DNA of 64,000 nt, taken from contig JAGCKR010000064.1 in the NCBI GenBank assembly GCA_017647405.1, positions 73,988 to 137,987 on the forward strand, in the 5' to 3' direction. Below are positions 28,124-36,058 of this stretch, piece after piece; the stretch's first letter is position 1; each line of letters starts with the position of its first letter. The stretch comes from Alphaproteobacteria bacterium (lineage in GTDB: Bacteria; Pseudomonadota; Alphaproteobacteria; CAAHEQ01; UBA3637). The translations under genes and the position numbers were made by a program. The notes under the pieces are model-generated. The model was not told the origin of the DNA and searched no databases. It worked only from the letters and a program-made list of their open reading frames with translations.

Positions 28124-29110
28124 TTATTTTTGAGATTGGGACGGAGTTATTGACGGTTTCGTTGGTTTTGCCTCAGTTGTTGGTGTTGGGGCTGGGGCTG
28201 TCTCCGTTGGTTTTGCCTCAGTTGTTGGTGTTGAGGCTGGCTCCGTTGGTTTTACCTCAGTTGTTGGTGTTGAGGCTGGCTCCGTTGGTTTTGCCTCAGT
28301 TGTTGGTGTTGAGGCTGTCTCCGTTGGTTTTGCCTCAGCTGTTGGAGCGTTCGTTTGATGATTCATCGTTGAGGAAGGGATTGGTTGATCATTTGTATGC
28401 TCAGTTGTTTTTGATGGAGCTATTTCTTTATCAGCAGATAAGGTTGGGGTTGGGGCAGGAGGGGTTGTTGGTGATTCCTGTGTGTTATTTTCATCTTTTT
28501 CAGGGGTGTCGGAATTTTCTTGTGGGTATCCTACGGCCATGGAAATCAAAACTTCGTCATTTGGATTTAGTTTTAAATCAGCTTTAATTTTTTCTTTGTC
28601 AAAGAAACCTCGGACGACGGCACCCATTTCATGAGCAGCAACAAAAAGAGAGACATTTTGATAACTTGAACCTGCATGCATGGCGCCATAATTTTTATTT
28701 GTTGAAGTCCAAACTAAAATAAGAGGAACGTTTTTCATATATTCTTGTGTTTGAAAAATTCCGGTTAAATCGTTTGGAGTAATTTGTCGAAGAGCATGAC
28801 TATTGGCATCATAGAAATAGGCACCTTCTTTTTTAATTACATAAAGGGAAAGTTCTTTATGATTCATTGCTGTTGGAATAGTGCGTTCGCCCGTTGTTCT
28901 GTTGATGCCATAAGCAGCCCATAAAAGTGATGATAATGTTTGATCATCCACGGGGGTATTTGAAAAATTTTTGGTGGATTGTCGATAATTGAGCGCATGC
29001 ATTAAACTTGTTGGATTTAATTTATTTGGATACGTTAAATAAATATCCGCAGCTAAAGCTGAACAGGAAATAAAAGATGTCGTCAATAAGCCGATTAATA
29101 TTTTTTTCAT
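28124..29110 (-). CDS. Exported SagB-type nitroreductase with Pro/Thr repeat tail
   Basis: A 328-residue protein with a signal peptide (1-20, SCSALAA). Residues about 30-200 follow the SagB-like flavin nitroreductase pattern: SLMHALNYRQSTKNF, LSSLLWAAYGINR, RTIPTAMNHKELSLYVI. From about 215 on, the chain is low complexity, ending in a 13-residue unit (PTEPASTPTTEAK) repeated about five times; the DNA unit is 39 bp. The tail looks like a wall- or periplasm-spanning spacer. The gene overlaps the upstream phosphatase gene by 4 bp. The substrate is unknown. Confidence 0.82.
   Translation of the reverse strand: MKKILIGLLTTSFISCSALAADIYLTYPNKLNPTSLMHALNYRQSTKNFSNTPVDDQTLSSLLWAAYGINRTTGERTIPTAMNHKELSLYVIKKEGAYFYDANSHALRQITPNDLTGIFQTQEYMKNVPLILVWTSTNKNYGAMHAGSSYQNVSLFVAAHEMGAVVRGFFDKEKIKADLKLNPNDEVLISMAVGYPQENSDTPEKDENNTQESPTTPPAPTPTLSADKEIAPSKTTEHTNDQPIPSSTMNHQTNAPTAEAKPTETASTPTTEAKPTEPASTPTTEVKPTEPASTPTTEAKPTETAPAPTPTTEAKPTKPSITPSQSQK
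28154..28350. repeat. 39-bp tandem repeat inside the nitroreductase gene
   Basis: Near-identical 39-bp units follow one another about four to five times, differing by single bases, with degenerate copies at both edges. They stay in frame (13 codons). Such arrays change copy number easily by slippage. Confidence 0.9.
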
Positions 29111-29580
29111 ATTTTCCCTCTTAATTTTAAATGTGTTAAAAAGGCTCTTGTCCCTTCATAAACATCCCAATACGTTTCATCAAAATTTCCCGTATACCAT
29201 GGATCTTTAACATTTCCGCCATTTTCTGTATAATCCAATAACCGTTTGATTTTATGCTTATTATCTTCTTTATTTATGATGGATAAAACATCTTTCATGT
29301 TTTCGTTATCCATTACCAATATATAATCATAATATTCATAATCTTCGGCTTGAAAATGGCGAGCAATATGTTCTTTATAAGGAACATTCATCCGTTTAAA
29401 GATTTCTTTAGTTCCTTCATGGATTCCGGCTTTGCAAAGTGCGTTAAATTTTTCGGTTCCAGCCGATTCGATTTCAAATGAATCCGATAAACCTTCTTGT
29501 TCAATTAAATCTTTGAAAACAAAATGTGCCATGGGAGAGCGACAAATATTTCCTAAACAAACAAAAAGTACTTTGATCAT
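29107..29580 (-). CDS. Low-molecular-weight protein-tyrosine phosphatase
   Basis: A 157-residue cytoplasmic phosphatase. The P-loop CLGNICRS at residues 8-15 supplies the catalytic Cys and Arg, and DPWYTGNFDETY carries the general-acid Asp. In bacteria these enzymes often reverse tyrosine phosphorylation of capsule-export kinases (Wzc type); none is in the window, though surface-sugar genes are adjacent. The stop overlaps the next gene (ATGA). Confidence 0.93.
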   Translation of the reverse strand: MIKVLFVCLGNICRSPMAHFVFKDLIEQEGLSDSFEIESAGTEKFNALCKAGIHEGTKEIFKRMNVPYKEHIARHFQAEDYEYYDYILVMDNENMKDVLSIINKEDNKHKIKRLLDYTENGGNVKDPWYTGNFDETYWDVYEGTRAFLTHLKLRGKI

Positions 29581-29640
29581 TTTTTTGCCCCTTTTTTTTC
29601 TATCATAAACAAAAAGAGATCTTTTGTCCAGTTAAAAGAA

Positions 29641-29669
29641 TTGTGAATTTTTAAAAAAAATGATATGCT
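29641..29669 (+). promoter_or_regulatory. Promoter of the Y-family polymerase gene, probably leaderless
   Basis: TTGTGA (29641-29646) and TATGCT (29664-29669) with 17 bp spacing. Only six bases separate the -10 from the ATG at 29676, and no ribosome binding site is present. Confidence 0.55.
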
Positions 29670-29675
29670 TTTGAT

Positions 29676-30833
29676 ATGAAAAAAATAATAGCCCTTGTCG
29701 ATTGTGATTCTTTTTTTGTTTCTTGTGAACAAAAGGATAATCCGGTATTGAAAAATAAACCTGTGTGTACACTTACCAGTGTAAATGCCCGTGGAGTTGT
29801 TGTGTCTCGTTCAAAAGAGGCTAAAGCTCTTGGTATTCAAATGGGTGCTCCGTATTTTCAGATTAAAGATGAATATAATGGTGTTTATTTTTTACCGGTT
29901 CGTCATGAACGGTATGAGGAAATTTCATCTTTGGTGATGGAACGACTAAAAAAATTTTCGCCGGATGTTGAAATTGTTTCCGTTGATGAGGCATTTGTGG
30001 ATTTAACGGGTCTTAAAAAACTTTATAATAAAAGTTATACTGATATCATTAAAGATATACGTGCCGATATTTTAAAAGAAGTTGATATCCCTGTTTCAAT
30101 TGGATTATCTACCAGCAAAACTTTAGCTAAATTAGCAAGCGATATGGCTAAAAAACATGGGGGAATTTTTGTGATTCGGCCGGAAAAGATTTTTGATATA
30201 ACCAAAGATGTGTTGATGAAAGATGTGGCTGGAATAGGTGCTCAAACGGCAAGAGTTCTTGAATATCATAATATTTATCGAGTGGGTGATTTTGTTTTAA
30301 AAGAGGCATTTTGGATTCGGAATAAAATTTCTTATGCTGCTGAAAAACTTTATTATGAACTAAAAGGACAACCCATTAGTTTAGTTGATTCGAAAATTTC
30401 ACCTCCTCAATCTATTCAGGATACAAAATCTTTTGAAGAATTTACAAGTGATAAATCCTTTTTAATTGGAAGGCTTAATTATCATATTCATAAGTCTTCT
30501 CAAAAATTAAGAATGTGGGAAGGGTATACGAAAGAAATTTCCGTAACGTTACGGACCAAAAATTTTCAGGTTTTTGAAAAAAATTTGCGCTTGCCGATGG
30601 CTACAAATTCGGAAAAAACTCTTTTGAAAGCAGCAATTTCATTGGTTGAAGTGATGTATTCTCCCGCTGTTGTCTACCGGTCATTGGGGGTAACTTTAAA
30701 AAATCTTTCTTTTGGGAAAGAAAAGCAGATTTCTCTCTTTGAACAAGAAAAATTTGAAGATGATAAAATATCGCATCTTATTGATTCTATTGAAGAAAAA
30801 TTTGGTAAAAATAGTATTCGGCTTGGTTCATAA
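29676..30833 (+). CDS. Y-family DNA polymerase (DinB/UmuC type)
   Basis: A 385-residue translesion polymerase. ALVDCDSFFVSCEQ and SVDEAFVDLTG hold the catalytic acidic residues; LSTSKTLAKLASDMAKK and the VAGIGAQTARVL helix-hairpin-helix follow. EKQISLFEQ near residue 350 is a sliding-clamp binding motif (QxxLF). It is somewhat closer to UmuC-like proteins in the N-terminus (Cys-Glu-Gln after FFVS) than to DinB, so the subfamily is left open. No umuD partner is adjacent. The transcript appears leaderless. Confidence 0.88.
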   Translation: MKKIIALVDCDSFFVSCEQKDNPVLKNKPVCTLTSVNARGVVVSRSKEAKALGIQMGAPYFQIKDEYNGVYFLPVRHERYEEISSLVMERLKKFSPDVEIVSVDEAFVDLTGLKKLYNKSYTDIIKDIRADILKEVDIPVSIGLSTSKTLAKLASDMAKKHGGIFVIRPEKIFDITKDVLMKDVAGIGAQTARVLEYHNIYRVGDFVLKEAFWIRNKISYAAEKLYYELKGQPISLVDSKISPPQSIQDTKSFEEFTSDKSFLIGRLNYHIHKSSQKLRMWEGYTKEISVTLRTKNFQVFEKNLRLPMATNSEKTLLKAAISLVEVMYSPAVVYRSLGVTLKNLSFGKEKQISLFEQEKFEDDKISHLIDSIEEKFGKNSIRLGS

Positions 30834-31252
30834 AATCTTTTTGAAAAAAAGGCTTGATTTTCATTTTGAAAAGGAATAGGATACACCATGTGAGGACGGC
30901 CCGTCCTTACTTCAGGATTTCGTTATCCGAATGTATGACATGGGCAGCATAAAAAAATAAAAAATGCCCAATTTTTTATTTTTTCTATACGAAAAACTGC
31001 CGGGCATCCACTAGCAATAGCTTTGATAAATTCATAACTGTTGGGTGGATGCCTGCTCAATAAGGCGGATGCCAAATCAGCAGGACTATTTTTCATGTCA
31101 TCAATAGTAACGAACATCCACCCACCACTTGGTGGGTTTATTAATTTGTTGTATTTTTTATTATAATCTGACTTCTTGCATTTTATTTTATTTGAGGATA
31201 AAATGAAATTTATCCAAACTTTTTTATTCAATCAATAGTGAAGGAAGAAAAA
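30834..31252. repeat. Gene-poor region with nested inverted repeats
   Basis: A 419-bp region. AGGACG/CGTCCT (30893-30907) forms a small GC-rich hairpin. Further on, GGCATCCAC (31003-31011) pairs with GTGGATGCC (31045-31053), GGGTGGATG (31043-31051) pairs with CATCCACCC (31115-31123), and CCCACC (31121-31126) pairs with GGTGGG (31131-31136). The pairings are mutually exclusive. A minus-strand frame (30923-31231, 102 codons) crosses this area without a recognisable ribosome binding site; part of it reads like plausible protein (around MFVTIDDMKNSPADL), so a small gene or a mobile repeat cannot be excluded. Confidence 0.45.
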
Positions 31253-31948
31253 ATGTTCTTTTTTAAGAAAAAAAATGAAAAGAAAACAACGCTTAAAACA
31301 TATTTTTTTACTGGTATAATTGTAACGGCACCTATTGCAATTACACTTTATCTTGCGGTTGAATTTATTGCTTTTATTGATACAAAAGTAACAGGGTTTA
31401 TTCCGGCGGCATATAATCCGAATAATTTCTTGCCGTATGGATTGCCAGGGATTGGTATTATTTTATTATTATTGTTATTTACGGGAATTGGAATGTTGAC
31501 GGCCAATTTTATTGGGCAGTATTTTATGCGCATTGGGTTGCGTGTTATTGGGAAAATGCCTGTTATTTCTGGCCTTTATAATGCTATTCGAAAAATTTTT
31601 GAAACGATTTTGGGTGAAGATAAAACAAAAGCGTTTAGAAAAGCTGTTTTGATTGAATATCCGCGTCGTGATCTTTGGACGATCGCTTTTTTAACGGGGC
31701 CTGTGCCACATCAGATTCATGAAGCATTAAATGAAAAAAAGTTGATTAGTGTTTATGTGCCAACAACACCAAACCCTACCTCAGGCTTTTTTCTGTATGT
31801 GCCGCAAAAAGATGTGAAAGAATTGGATGTTTCTGTTGATGATGCCTTAAAAATGGTTCTTTCAACGGGAATTATTGGTCCAAAAGAAACACAAATAACT
31901 GAAAAAGAGGCTGTTCAAATGAATTTGATGGCTGAAAAAGAAAAATAA
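31253..31948 (+). CDS. DUF502 family membrane protein
   Basis: A 231-residue protein with two membrane segments (about 15-40 and 60-90) and a soluble C-terminal part. TGIIVTAPIAITLYLAVEFI, GIGMLTANFIGQYF, PVISGLYNAIRKIFETI and the later VPTTPNPTSGFFLYVP are conserved in the DUF502 family. Function is unknown. The start at 31253 has AAGGA at the right distance; a GTG 15 bp upstream overlaps that site and is rejected. Confidence 0.88.
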   Translation: MFFFKKKNEKKTTLKTYFFTGIIVTAPIAITLYLAVEFIAFIDTKVTGFIPAAYNPNNFLPYGLPGIGIILLLLLFTGIGMLTANFIGQYFMRIGLRVIGKMPVISGLYNAIRKIFETILGEDKTKAFRKAVLIEYPRRDLWTIAFLTGPVPHQIHEALNEKKLISVYVPTTPNPTSGFFLYVPQKDVKELDVSVDDALKMVLSTGIIGPKETQITEKEAVQMNLMAEKEK

Positions 31949-31949
31949 A

Positions 31950-32912
31950 TTATAATTCTTTAATGAAATTTTGAAGCGCGGTTAAATCTTTGGCAGCCAA
32001 AATCTGTTTATAAACTTTGGAAAGGGGTTGACCATGAAAAAGACCCATGAGATGTGGACAAATAATACTTAGTTTATCGCTATTTTTTTCAAGATACGGC
32101 ATCATGTTTTCCAGAACTTCCTTTCTTGACAAAATGGGATGGAAATCCTGATAAAAAAGTTCATCAACTTTTGAAAGCGCATAGGGGTTACCATATGCCA
32201 ATCTACCAATCATGGCCCCATCCACTTTTGTTAAATGTTCTTGTGCAGCTTCAAGTGATAAGATATTGCCGTTAATTGAGATGAGCATATCCGGAAAGCT
32301 TTTTTTGAGGCGATACACTACTTCATAATTAAGCCCCATTTTATCGGCGCGATTATCTTTGGGAGACCAATTCAGTTTGGCCTTTCTGGCATGAACGATT
32401 AGATGATGACATCCGGCTTGTTGCATCAATGAGGCAAAATGAAAAAGAGCTTCAAAACCATCGCCTTGTACATCAGAAAGACAAATCCTTGTTTTAACAC
32501 TGACCGGTAATGGAGCGGTGGCTTTCATCTGGTTGATACATTCGGCAACAAGTTCCGGTGTTTTCATTAAAATAGCGCCGAATTTACCGGCCTGAACGCG
32601 TGATGAAGGACAGCCGGCATTAATATTGAGCTCTTTATATCCGTAATCATAACCGATACGGGCACATTCTTTCATCATTTCAGGATGAGATCCACCGATT
32701 TGTAAAACAAGAGGATGTTCTTCTTTATTATAGGAAAGCAATTTATCCTTATTGCCAAGCAAAATAGCTGGCGCAGCAACCATTTCTGAATAAAAAACAG
32801 CCCGCTTTGTGATTTGCCTTAAAAAAAAGCGAAAGTGTCGATCCGTCCAATCCAGCATAGGAGCTATGGATATTTTGTTTATATGAGAGTTTTTTTCTTG
32901 AATTTCGCGCAT
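31950..32912 (-). CDS. dusA: tRNA-dihydrouridine synthase, DusA type
   Basis: A 320-residue FMN enzyme reducing uridines in the tRNA D-loop. SIAPMLDWTDRHFRFFLRQ is the DusA N-terminus, NINAGCPSSRVQAGKFGAILM carries the catalytic Cys, and HARKAKLNWSPKDNR and GAMIGRLAYGNPY bind RNA and FMN phosphate. The length is normal. Its stop lies one base from that of the convergent DUF502 gene, with no clear terminator between. Confidence 0.92.
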   Translation of the reverse strand: MREIQEKNSHINKISIAPMLDWTDRHFRFFLRQITKRAVFYSEMVAAPAILLGNKDKLLSYNKEEHPLVLQIGGSHPEMMKECARIGYDYGYKELNINAGCPSSRVQAGKFGAILMKTPELVAECINQMKATAPLPVSVKTRICLSDVQGDGFEALFHFASLMQQAGCHHLIVHARKAKLNWSPKDNRADKMGLNYEVVYRLKKSFPDMLISINGNILSLEAAQEHLTKVDGAMIGRLAYGNPYALSKVDELFYQDFHPILSRKEVLENMMPYLEKNSDKLSIICPHLMGLFHGQPLSKVYKQILAAKDLTALQNFIKEL

Positions 32913-32999
32913 TTTTAATGTATCTTACCTTTATAAATCACCTGATTGGTGTAATTATAACGGATATAGATAAAAAAATCAAAAGAAAAGGAGGGATGA

Positions 33000-33221
33000 A
33001 TGACACTTTCAGAAAACGAGATGAAAAAAGTTCAAACATATTTGCAACAATTATTTTGGAATCCCGAAATAAATGTTCAAAAAGGGTCGGGTATTGATGC
33101 TCCGGCTGAAGTTTTTATCGGAAAAGAATTTGTTGGTGTTATTTATAAAAACAACGATGATGGGGAAATTTCTTTTGATTGGAATATGTCTATTTTGGCA
33201 GAAGATATTGAACAGTTCTAA
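33000..33221 (+). CDS. DUF3126 family protein
   Basis: A 73-residue protein with VQTYLQQLFWNPEINV and a C-terminal EVFIGKEFVGVIYKNNDDGEISFDWNMSIL, which I recognise as the small DUF3126 family restricted largely to Alphaproteobacteria. Function unknown. AGGAGGG precedes the start. It supports the taxonomic placement. Confidence 0.85.
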   Translation: MTLSENEMKKVQTYLQQLFWNPEINVQKGSGIDAPAEVFIGKEFVGVIYKNNDDGEISFDWNMSILAEDIEQF

Positions 33222-33238
33222 TTTTTCATTTTTTAGTT

Positions 33239-33275
33239 AAAACCCTCAAAGCTTTTGAAAGCGTTGAGGGTTTTT
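33239..33275. terminator. Bidirectional terminator
   Basis: AACCCTCAA and TTGAGGGTT arms with an inner GCTTT/AAAGC extension form a long stem, followed by a T-run, between the DUF3126 gene and the convergent M23 peptidase gene. Confidence 0.9.
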
Positions 33276-33281
33276 CTTTTT

Positions 33282-34355
33282 TTATCCCATTCGTGAGATA
33301 TTTCCTCTGTTGGTGAGCATTGCTATATTGGTGTCTTGTGTAACCGACTCGTTTTGTGTTGGTGTGCCAAGAGTTGCGGATGTGTTCGCGCGATTATCAA
33401 AATAATTTCTTGCAAGTTCAGCTGTTTGCGGATTTTCAAAAACATCATTGAAATCAATTGGAACACTGGCAGCACTTAAACGATAATTGACGCCTTCTCC
33501 TTTTATTTGATCATCAACATATTGGCGTAATAAATCAATTTCTTGATTTGAAAGACCAGCTTGCAACATTTCTTTACGTTGGATGCCTCTAAAAACTTCC
33601 TCATCCAATTTTTTTTGCACATCGGCATCTTTCAGTCTTGTGGTGGACCAGCCGCCTAAAAATTGAGGCATATACCGCTCCCATAACGTTGGTTCATTAA
33701 ATGTTTTATCCAATGTCCACACACTCATGATTTGGTTGTGATCGATTCTGTTATCTGTGGTTGTTTGTTCGTTTGATTGAAAACTTGCTGCTGAAATATA
33801 TCCGTGGTTCATTGTAACCAAAGAGGGCATAGATGGATTTGGATTGCTGATATGCCCCATTTCTCTTTGAGCCGTTTCTAAATCCATACCGTTTTGAATA
33901 TATTGTCTGACTTTTGTTGCTACTTTAGTGGATTGTTCAAAATCATCGCGAGAAAAGGAATGATATTTATTATTAAAAGGATTAATGGGGTTAAAGTTAC
34001 CATTTTCTAGTATTCGATATTCAAAATGAAGATGAATGGCATAGTTGCCACCAGAATTACCAACATTCCCAAGCCAATCACCATATTGAATGGATTGTCC
34101 TTCTTTTAAATGACGTGGTAAACTGGCGAGGTGCGCAAACCTCATCATTTGGGTTCCATCTTCACTGATTAAGTCAACTGTATTACCATAACCTTTTCGA
34201 TAGGAAACAGATTTAACTCTAAATCCGGAAAGTGGACATCCGACAGGAACGCCTTTTCGCCCGCCTGTTCCTAAATCAATGCCGGCATGTCTTCTTTTTC
34301 CACCTGATCTACTTGCGCCAAAAAGTTGTGGCGCCCAACCATAATTAAAAACCAT
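33282..34355 (-). CDS. M23 family metallopeptidase without signal peptide
   Basis: A 357-residue protein. Residues about 10-125 form the LytM/M23 peptidase: HAGIDLG gives the first His/Asp zinc ligands, MRFAHLASLP and GNVGNSGGNYAIHLHFEY supply the HxH motif. About 200 further residues have no known domain (Asn/Gln-rich). The start at 34355 places the domain right at the N-terminus with no export signal; a longer frame adds a hydrophobic, Lys-rich extension that does not look like a signal peptide. It could cleave peptidoglycan cross-links if exported by another route. Confidence 0.75.
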   Translation of the reverse strand: MVFNYGWAPQLFGASRSGGKRRHAGIDLGTGGRKGVPVGCPLSGFRVKSVSYRKGYGNTVDLISEDGTQMMRFAHLASLPRHLKEGQSIQYGDWLGNVGNSGGNYAIHLHFEYRILENGNFNPINPFNNKYHSFSRDDFEQSTKVATKVRQYIQNGMDLETAQREMGHISNPNPSMPSLVTMNHGYISAASFQSNEQTTTDNRIDHNQIMSVWTLDKTFNEPTLWERYMPQFLGGWSTTRLKDADVQKKLDEEVFRGIQRKEMLQAGLSNQEIDLLRQYVDDQIKGEGVNYRLSAASVPIDFNDVFENPQTAELARNYFDNRANTSATLGTPTQNESVTQDTNIAMLTNRGNISRMG

Positions 34356-34486
34356 GTTTTTCTCTCTGTTATTGTTATCCTTTATAAGTATATCACAAAA
34401 AAATAAAAAACACGATTTTTTTATTTCTTTTTTTTGTTTTTTTAGATAAATAATATTTATCCGATGTGAAATGAAAGGGGTTTTTA

Positions 34487-36058
34487 ATGCGTTTTTTTTC
34501 AACAGCATTGTTTTTGGGGTTTAGTTTAACGGCTTTTTCGGCATCAGCTGAAAATTATTTTTTAGAGCTTATTCATACCAATGATTTACATTCTCATTTC
34601 CTTCCTTTTAAAGTTGATGGGTCTGTGTGTGAAAATCAAAATTGCATGGGTGGTTTTGCGCGTCTTAAAGCATTTGTTGATGAAAAAAGACAAGAAAATC
34701 CTCATCTTGTTTTATTAGATGCGGGTGATCGTTTTTCGGGAACGGTTTTTTATACGCTTCGTAAAGGAAAGGATATTCCCTCTCTTTTAAATCCGATGAA
34801 TTATGATTTAATGGCTCTTGGTAACCATGATTTTGATGATGGTTTAGATGAATTAAAAGCATTTGAAGAAAAAATGAATGCGCCTCTTTTATCGGCAAAC
34901 ACAGTTTTCCCCAAGGGGCATGCATTGGAAAAATCAATTCATAAAGCATTTGTTCTACACAAAAATAACCGCCAGATTGGTGTGATTTCCTTATTAACAA
35001 TGGATGCCAAAGTCACCAGTGCTAAGGCATCCGATATCAGTTTAACCGAGCTTTATGAAACAGCAGTCCCGTTGATTGAAAAACTTAAAAATCAAGGGGT
35101 TGATATAATTATTTTGCTAAATCATGTTGGGGTAGATGAAGATATTAAATTGGCATCGCAATTAACGGATGTGGATATTATTGTGAGTGCGCATACGCAT
35201 ACGCTTCTTTCAAATAATCCGAATGAAGAAAATTCAAAAGGTGGATATCCTGTTGTTGTTCCAGATAAAAATGGAAAAAATGTGTTGATTGTTTCAGCAG
35301 GATATGGTGGTCATCATGTGGGGCATTTAAAGGCGATTTTTGATGAAAAAGGAGAGGTTGTTTCTTTTGAAGGGGATACCGTTCCTATGGATGAAAAAAT
35401 TATGCAAGATAAAGAAATAACGGCTCAAATTAAAGCTGTTCAGCAAGAGGTAAACGCTGTTTTAAATGAAAAGATTTTTATTGCTAAAAAAGATATTCCC
35501 TTAACGCCAAATGCTTTGTTTTGTTCGCAATCTTGCTATATTGGTGAGGTGCTGACCAGTGTGCTTTTAGCGGCTGCAAAGAAAATGGATTCTTCTGTTG
35601 ATTTTGCTTTTTTAAATGCAGGGGGCATTCGTGCTGGATTGAGGGCTGGGGAAGTGACTTTTCAAAATATAGCACAAAGTTATCCTTTTGATTCAAAAGC
35701 TGTTATCGTTAAAATTAAAGGAGAAGATTTGGAAAGTTATTTAAATTTTGGGTTAAAGGATTATGTTTCAGATGATCGAACAAATGCCTTTATTCAAACG
35801 GCAGGCATGGGGTATTTGTTTTCTGGAAAAGATAAAAAAATCAAAAGGATTTTCTTAGATGATGGTGAATTGGATTTAACAAAAGAATATCTGGTTGTGA
35901 TGCCTTCTTTTTTAGCCAAAGGAGGAGATGGATTTCCAATGCTTGAAATTGTGAAAGAAATTTCAACTGATACAATCAGAAATGTGATGATTGATATTTT
36001 AAAGGAAGAACAAAATATTCAACCGTTTCAAACAAGAATTAAAAAAATGTTTGATTAA
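34487..36058 (+). CDS. Periplasmic 5'-nucleotidase (UshA-like)
   Basis: A 523-residue exported enzyme with a signal peptide (1-21, SASA). The metallophosphatase domain shows LIHTNDLHSH, LLDAGDRFSG, ALGNHDFDDG, LLNHVGVDED and VSAHTHTLL, the full set of dimetal ligands; the C-terminal nucleotide-binding domain (about 330-510) carries LNAGGIRAGL and YPFDSKAV. It hydrolyses external nucleotides or UDP-sugars for uptake of the nucleoside. The last four bases overlap the convergent MFS gene. Confidence 0.92.
   Translation: MRFFSTALFLGFSLTAFSASAENYFLELIHTNDLHSHFLPFKVDGSVCENQNCMGGFARLKAFVDEKRQENPHLVLLDAGDRFSGTVFYTLRKGKDIPSLLNPMNYDLMALGNHDFDDGLDELKAFEEKMNAPLLSANTVFPKGHALEKSIHKAFVLHKNNRQIGVISLLTMDAKVTSAKASDISLTELYETAVPLIEKLKNQGVDIIILLNHVGVDEDIKLASQLTDVDIIVSAHTHTLLSNNPNEENSKGGYPVVVPDKNGKNVLIVSAGYGGHHVGHLKAIFDEKGEVVSFEGDTVPMDEKIMQDKEITAQIKAVQQEVNAVLNEKIFIAKKDIPLTPNALFCSQSCYIGEVLTSVLLAAAKKMDSSVDFAFLNAGGIRAGLRAGEVTFQNIAQSYPFDSKAVIVKIKGEDLESYLNFGLKDYVSDDRTNAFIQTAGMGYLFSGKDKKIKRIFLDDGELDLTKEYLVVMPSFLAKGGDGFPMLEIVKEISTDTIRNVMIDILKEEQNIQPFQTRIKKMFD

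Noticed and set aside
28154..28350. Possible CRISPR array
   Set aside because: The repeats are contiguous without unique spacers and are in frame with the surrounding protein.
28150..28587. 145-codon plus-strand frame with Leu/Val/Pro repeats
   Set aside because: Antisense translation of the nitroreductase repeat tail; its repeats are a by-product of the 39-bp units.
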